A stretch of DNA of 64,000 bases from Azospirillum brasilense (GTDB lineage Bacteria > Pseudomonadota > Alphaproteobacteria > Azospirillales > Azospirillaceae), in the NCBI RefSeq assembly GCF_001315015.1, contig NZ_CP012918.1, positions 124,001-188,000 on the forward strand. Reading direction: 5' to 3'. Position numbers and translations under genes: made by a program. Each line of letters opens with the position of its first letter. The first letter of the stretch is position 1. Below are positions 60,402 to 64,000 of this stretch, piece after piece. Under the pieces are notes generated by a model. It saw nothing but the letters and a program-made list of their open reading frames with translations. It searched no databases and had not been told where the DNA came from.

Positions 60402-60415
60402 TTGATTGTGGTCAA
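60402..60415. promoter_or_regulatory. FNR/Dnr-type box of norCB
   Basis: TTGATTGTGGTCAA, 118 bp before norC (minus direction). An IS6 end begins 23 bp further upstream, so little promoter DNA is left beyond it. Confidence 0.82.
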
Positions 60416-60437
60416 GCAATGCCACGGATCGGCCTCG

Positions 60438-60539
60438 GGCTCTGTTGCAAAGTTGGCCGGCAGGCAGCGGAATGGCTGGACGCTGTTGGGAGCCAAGCCG
60501 TGTCGGACTTCAAGGGACGCCACTTGGAGGGTGAGATTG
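60438..60539 (+). mobile_element. IS6 5' end with first 13 codons
   Basis: GGCTCTGTTGCAAAGTTGG is an IS6 end; a GTG at 60500 opens VSDFKGRHLEGEI, the usual N-terminus of IS6 transposases (SDFKGRHF.GEI). The next element starts directly after it at 60540. Confidence 0.75.
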
Positions 60540-61379
60540 GGTACTGTCAACTTCACGGCCGGTTGACGAGCTGAGGGTCTGAACAACCTGCGTTCTGGAT
60601 GGTTCAGGCGGTCAGGGCGAGGCCGGTCACCTCGCGCCAGATGGTGAAGGCGCGCGCTCGGGTGTCACGGTACTCGGTGGCGGAGATCAGATGGCGGCGG
60701 AGCTGGAAATGGTTGTGGATCGGGCTGTGGGTGGAGAGGAACCTCTGGGCATGCCGGGCGGATTTGAACCTCTTCATGTGCCGCTCGCGCCGTCGCGTTG
60801 GCTGATGTGACACTTCGCAGGCGTTGTTCAGGTAGCGGCTTTGCCGATGCTCGCTGCCGAGCTTCAAGTCCTTCTTCGCTGCCGCGTAGGATTTCAGCTT
60901 GTCGGTCACCAGCACTCGCGGCGTGCGGCCCTGCTTTTTCAGCAATTTGCAGAGCAGGCGCTTGGCCGCCTTGGCATCACGCCGGCTCTGCACCAGCACA
61001 TCGAGCACGAAGCCATCGCGGTCGACGGCCCGCCAGAGATACTGCTTCTTGCCAGCGATGGTCAGGACCACCTCGTCGAGGTGCCACTTGTCGCCGCGCT
61101 GGGGAGCACGTCGGCGCAGTTGGTCGGCGATGTCGCGGCCGAACTTCAGGCCCCACTGCCGCACCGTTTCATAACTGACGAGGATGCCGCGCGCTGCCAG
61201 CATCTCCTCGACCATCCGCAGGCTCAGGGGAAAGCGGAAGTACAGCCAGACCGCCGTCGCGATGACCTCGGCGGGGTAGCGGTAACCAGTATAGCGGTGG
61301 TCGGCGCGGGTCGTCATGCCGCTCCATATCCCGCCTTCGCCCGATCCCGCAACCCGTCCAACGCCAAATTGACGGTGCC
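60540..61379 (-). mobile_element. Complete IS6-family element
   Basis: 840 bp. Ends GGTACTGTCAACTT (60540 on) and GGCACCGTCAATTT (complement, ending 61379) are imperfect inverted repeats. Intact transposase inside. Flanks do not match, so no 8-bp target duplication remains; it lies between an IS6 5' scrap and an IS5 tail, as expected after recombination between elements. Confidence 0.85.
60604..61317 (-). CDS. IS6-family transposase, intact
   Basis: 237 residues, normal length. Starts MTTRADHRYTGYRYPAEVIA. HTH RMVEEMLAARGILVSYETVR; DDE residues in DKWHLDEVVLTI (Asp), RVLVTDKLKSYAAAKKDL (Asp) and NNACEVSHQPTRRRERHMKR (Glu). The derivative at 5195-5659 is a deleted relative. Confidence 0.93.
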   Translation of the reverse strand: MTTRADHRYTGYRYPAEVIATAVWLYFRFPLSLRMVEEMLAARGILVSYETVRQWGLKFGRDIADQLRRRAPQRGDKWHLDEVVLTIAGKKQYLWRAVDRDGFVLDVLVQSRRDAKAAKRLLCKLLKKQGRTPRVLVTDKLKSYAAAKKDLKLGSEHRQSRYLNNACEVSHQPTRRRERHMKRFKSARHAQRFLSTHSPIHNHFQLRRHLISATEYRDTRARAFTIWREVTGLALTA

Positions 61380-61463
61380 ATTGCCACCCGCTACGAGAAA
61401 ACTGCCAACTCCTTCACGGGCGTCCTTTGCCTCGCCGCCGCCCTCGATTGGATCAAGCGCTAA
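61380..61463 (+). pseudogene. IS5-family transposase tail
   Basis: 27 codons in frame to a TAA: IATRYEKTANSFTGVLCLAA followed by ALDWIKR, the characteristic end of IS5 (IS1031-like) transposases (RYDKTA..F....LAA..IWL). Everything upstream has been replaced by the IS6. Confidence 0.75.
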
Positions 61464-61469
61464 CAGGCC

Positions 61470-63626
61470 CTAAACCAGCCCGGCCGCGCGAGCCCACTTG
61501 TACTTGGCACCCAGCACCGCGACCGGCGTCTCGGTCGTGTAGGGGTAAGCCACGACGCCATGGTCATACAGGTGGTTCGCGGCCTCCTCCACCTGGACGT
61601 CGCCGGCCAGCGAAGCGACGATGGGCTTCTCGATGCCCTGCGCCTTCATCTCCTCCTTCACCTCGATGACGAGCTTGGCAAACACCATTGGCGGCGTGAT
61701 GATCGTGTGCCAGTAGCCCAGGATCAACGCGTGTATGCGGTCGTCCTCCAGGCCAAGCCGGATGGTGTTCTGGTAGGTCGACGGCGGTTCCCCACCCGTA
61801 ATGTCCACCGGGTTGCCGGCGGCGCCGAAAGGCGGGATGAATTTGCGGAAGGCGGCGTCGAGGTCCGGCGGCATCGCCATCAACGACAGGCCGTTGTCCA
61901 CGCAGGCGTCCGACAACAGCACACCCGATCCGCCGGCGCCTGTGATGATCACGACGTTCTCGCCCTTCGGCGTCGGCAACACCGGGATTCCACGGGCGAA
62001 TTGCAGCAGGTCCTGCAGACTGCGCGCCCGGACCACGCCCGACTGCCGCAGCACGTCTTCGTAAATCCTGTCGTTGCCGGCAAGCGCGCCCGTGTGGGAA
62101 CTGGCCGCCCGTGCGCCAAGGGCCGTGCGCCCGGCTTTCAGCACGACCACCGGCTTCTTCTTCGAAACCTGCTTGGCGGCCTCCGCGAAGGCCCGGCCGT
62201 CCTTCAGGTCCTCGCAGTGCATGGCGACGACCTGGGTGTTGTCGTCCTGTTCGAAGAAGTACAGCAGGTCGTCCTCATCGATGTCCGACTTGTTGCCGAG
62301 CCCGACGATCGCCGAAACGCCCATCTTGGCGGAGCGGCTGAAGCCGATGATTGCCATGCCGATGCCGCCGGACTGCGACGACAGCGCCGCCTTGCCCTTC
62401 ACGTCGTACGGCGTGCAGAAGGTGGCGCACAGGTTTGCCGGCGTGTAGTAGAAACCGTAGATGTTCGGCCCCATCAGCCGCACGTCATGCTTGCGCGCGA
62501 TGGCGACGATCTCCTCCTGCCCTTCGACGTTGCCGGTCTCGGCGAAGCCCGAAGGGATCAGCACGGCACCGGGGATTTTCTTCTCGCCGACTTCGCCCAA
62601 CGCCTGGGCGACGAACTTGGCCGGAATGGCGAACACCGCCACGTCGATGTCGCCCGGCACGTCCTTGACGCTTTTGTAGGCCCTGTAGCCGAGGATGGCG
62701 TCGGCCTTCGGATGGATCGGATAGATCTGGCCCTTGTAGCCGCCGTTGATGAGGTTCTTCATCACCGAGTTGCCGATCTTCCCATCTTCGGCCGAGGCGC
62801 CGATGACGGCCACCGCCTCGGGCTTCATGATCCGGTTCATCTGCCGGACAATCTGCTCCTGCGACGGGCGGTAGCGCGGCGTCCTGGCCGCGAAATCCAA
62901 GACCACGCGCACGTCGGCGGCGGTGGCTCCGTTCTCGCGCGCGAAGACCGGGTTGAGGTCGAGTTCGACGATCTCCGGCACCTCGTCGACGAGGCGCGAG
63001 ACGTTGACGATCACCTCGGCGAGCGCTTCGTGGTCGACCGCCTTGCCGCCACGCACGCCTTTCAGCATCTCCGCGGCCTGGATGCCGTCAAGCATCGAGA
63101 GGGCTTCCTCGCGACTGACCGGGGCGAGGCGGAAGGTGATGTCCTTCAGCACCTCGACCAGCACGCCACCGAGGCCGAAGGCCACCAGCTTGCCGAAACT
63201 CGGGTCCGTGATGGAACCGACGATGACCTCCACGCCGCTCTGCAGCATCTGCTGGACCTGCACACCGATCAAGCCCGCCCCGGGATCATGGGCGCGGGCG
63301 TTCTCCATGATGGTCCTGAAGCCTTGTCGGACGGCGTCGGCGTTCTGGAGACCAACCAGGACGCCGCGGGCTTCAGTCTTGTGCAGGATCTGCGGCGACA
63401 CGATTTTCATCACCACCGGGAAACCCATACCCTCGGCGAGGGTGACGGCTTCCTCGGCGCTCGTCGCCAAGCCTTCCTTCGGCACTGGAATGCCGTACAC
63501 ATCGCAGAGTTGCTTGGCTTCCGGCGCGGTCAGCGCATTGCGGCCCTCGGCCTTGGCGGTGTCGAGAAGGCGGCGGACGACATCCGTTGGACGCTCGGTG
63601 TGGAGCGGATCGATGACTGTGGTCAT
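61470..63626 (-). CDS. ADP-forming acyl-CoA ligase (acetate-CoA ligase / SucC-SucD-like)
   Basis: 718 residues. Order: ATP-grasp domain first (VVMKIVSPQILHKTEARGVL ... VAFGLGGVLVEVLKDITFRL), then CoA-binding Rossmann domain (AVIGASAEDGKIGNSVMKNL), then the succinyl-CoA-ligase-like ligase part with the phospho-His region in AASSHTGALAGNDRIYEDVL. It makes acyl-CoA with ATP to ADP and Pi. Next to frc it probably serves oxalate or formate CoA chemistry. ATG at 63626 after AAAGGAGGAAAG. Confidence 0.85.
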   Translation of the reverse strand: MTTVIDPLHTERPTDVVRRLLDTAKAEGRNALTAPEAKQLCDVYGIPVPKEGLATSAEEAVTLAEGMGFPVVMKIVSPQILHKTEARGVLVGLQNADAVRQGFRTIMENARAHDPGAGLIGVQVQQMLQSGVEVIVGSITDPSFGKLVAFGLGGVLVEVLKDITFRLAPVSREEALSMLDGIQAAEMLKGVRGGKAVDHEALAEVIVNVSRLVDEVPEIVELDLNPVFARENGATAADVRVVLDFAARTPRYRPSQEQIVRQMNRIMKPEAVAVIGASAEDGKIGNSVMKNLINGGYKGQIYPIHPKADAILGYRAYKSVKDVPGDIDVAVFAIPAKFVAQALGEVGEKKIPGAVLIPSGFAETGNVEGQEEIVAIARKHDVRLMGPNIYGFYYTPANLCATFCTPYDVKGKAALSSQSGGIGMAIIGFSRSAKMGVSAIVGLGNKSDIDEDDLLYFFEQDDNTQVVAMHCEDLKDGRAFAEAAKQVSKKKPVVVLKAGRTALGARAASSHTGALAGNDRIYEDVLRQSGVVRARSLQDLLQFARGIPVLPTPKGENVVIITGAGGSGVLLSDACVDNGLSLMAMPPDLDAAFRKFIPPFGAAGNPVDITGGEPPSTYQNTIRLGLEDDRIHALILGYWHTIITPPMVFAKLVIEVKEEMKAQGIEKPIVASLAGDVQVEEAANHLYDHGVVAYPYTTETPVAVLGAKYKWARAAGLV

Positions 63627-63655
63627 GGCCTTTCCTCCTTTGCAAACTGGTCGGC

Positions 63656-63739
63656 TCACGTCTTGAAGGTGAGCTTGGATGGATTTTCGGGGGCGGCGGC
63701 CTCCTGCAACGCGTCGCCGGCGATGCGCTGATGGGCCAT
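63656..63739 (-). CDS. Possible 27-residue peptide between frc and the ligase
   Basis: ATG at 63739 with AAAAGGAC upstream; MAHQRIAGDALQEAAAPENP then SKLTFKT, stop at 63656. It begins 36 bp after the end of frc. No known family. Good start signals, but too short to be sure. Confidence 0.3.
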   Translation of the reverse strand: MAHQRIAGDALQEAAAPENPSKLTFKT

Positions 63740-63775
63740 TGCGTTTGTCCTTTTCGGGGAGGACCGCCGCCTGTC

Positions 63776-64000
63776 CTACTCGGTGGTCAGCGGTCTGCGC
63801 GCGGCACCCAGAGCGCCGCTGTCGCGAACCTCGCCGATGCGGCGTTCGTCGAAGCCGAGCACCTCGCGCAGGATCTCGTCGGTGTGTTCGCCCAGAAGCG
63901 GCGACCGCGTGACCTCGGTCGGGCTGTCCGACAGCTTGATCGGGTTGCCGACCGTCAGGTACTTGCCGCGCGTCGGGTGGTCCACCTCGACGATGGTGCC
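63776..64000 (-). CDS. frc: Formyl-CoA:oxalate CoA-transferase, C-terminal end (runs off the window)
   Basis: About 74 residues: GTIVEVDHPTRGKYLTVGNP, IKLSDSPTEVTRSPLLGEHT, DEILREVLGFDERRIGEVRD. HP.RG.Y.TVG.P.KLS and RSPLLGEHTDEIL are typical ends of Frc/CaiB-type class III CoA-transferases; Frc transfers CoA from formyl-CoA to oxalate. The oxalyl-CoA decarboxylase would be expected further right. CaiB-like relatives share this ending, so the exact substrate is probable, not certain. Confidence 0.75.
   Translation of the reverse strand, partial: GTIVEVDHPTRGKYLTVGNPIKLSDSPTEVTRSPLLGEHTDEILREVLGFDERRIGEVRDSGALGAARRPLTTE

Noticed and set aside
61560..63731. 723-codon plus-strand frame opposite the acyl-CoA ligase
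   Set aside because: Asp/His/Arg-rich shadow of the ligase gene; the ligase shows complete domains.

Overview
The window looks like a stretch of a large, IS-rich plasmid (or chromid) of a GC-rich alphaproteobacterium, most probably Azospirillum or a close Rhodospirillales relative. The reasons are the GC-rich coding style, an iteron-type replication initiator with parA and a ParB-like gene, a cd1-type denitrification island, and IS families (IS6, IS5, IS110, IS66, IS21) of the kind common in that genus. The genus assignment is from memory of protein style, not from a search. No rRNA, tRNA or CRISPR array was seen.

1-5.7 kb is an insertion-sequence pile (IS21 inside an IS6 end that cut an IS110), followed by about 2 kb of apparently non-coding DNA. 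That DNA is built as two diverged copies of one element in inverted orientation, each with an outer array of short GTTG-type repeats. 5.7-11.6 kb is the plasmid core: a BrnT/HTH toxin-antitoxin pair, IS relics, an array of TTCGGACRT iterons, rep, parA, a ParB-like gene and an AbiV-like gene closed by a strong hairpin. 11.6-13.9 kb is a mosaic of broken IS66, IS6, IS110 and IS5 pieces.

14-23 kb is an efflux block: an OmpR-type regulator and kinase, an ABC exporter, an RND adaptor and an RND pump that a deletion has fused to the last codons of an outer-membrane factor, then a TetR regulator with a perfect palindromic operator and a 14-TM MFS pump. 23-26.5 kb holds broken IS5, IS256 and IS110 copies around a 47-residue membrane protein.

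26.6-35.2 kb starts the denitrification island: nirS, a multiheme NirT-type cytochrome fused to a heme-binding domain, a cupredoxin, nirN and tcuAB-like genes. 35.5-40.3 kb is a Fur-type iron-uptake operon (P19 protein, FTR1 permease, polyferredoxin) whose permease is split by a clean IS630 insertion. 41.3-51 kb, on the minus strand, is the heme d1 pathway (nirE-C-F-D-L-G-H-J, a CbiX-like chelatase, hemC, hemD) behind two Crp/Fnr regulators. 51-60.4 kb has a PilZ chemoreceptor, an ALA synthase, a hemerythrin, a polytopic membrane protein, a DUF2249 protein and norCB. 60.4-64 kb has IS6/IS5 remains and an oxalate-type CoA module (ADP-forming acyl-CoA ligase, end of a formyl-CoA transferase).

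The island is tied together by eleven FNR/Dnr/NnrR-type boxes (TTGA-N6-TCAA) in front of nearly every denitrification transcription unit, including the small membrane protein, the chemoreceptor and hemA. The logic is a Dnr/NnrR regulon that builds nitrite reductase, its heme d1 cofactor from glycine onward (hemB is missing here), NO reductase and NO-handling proteins together.
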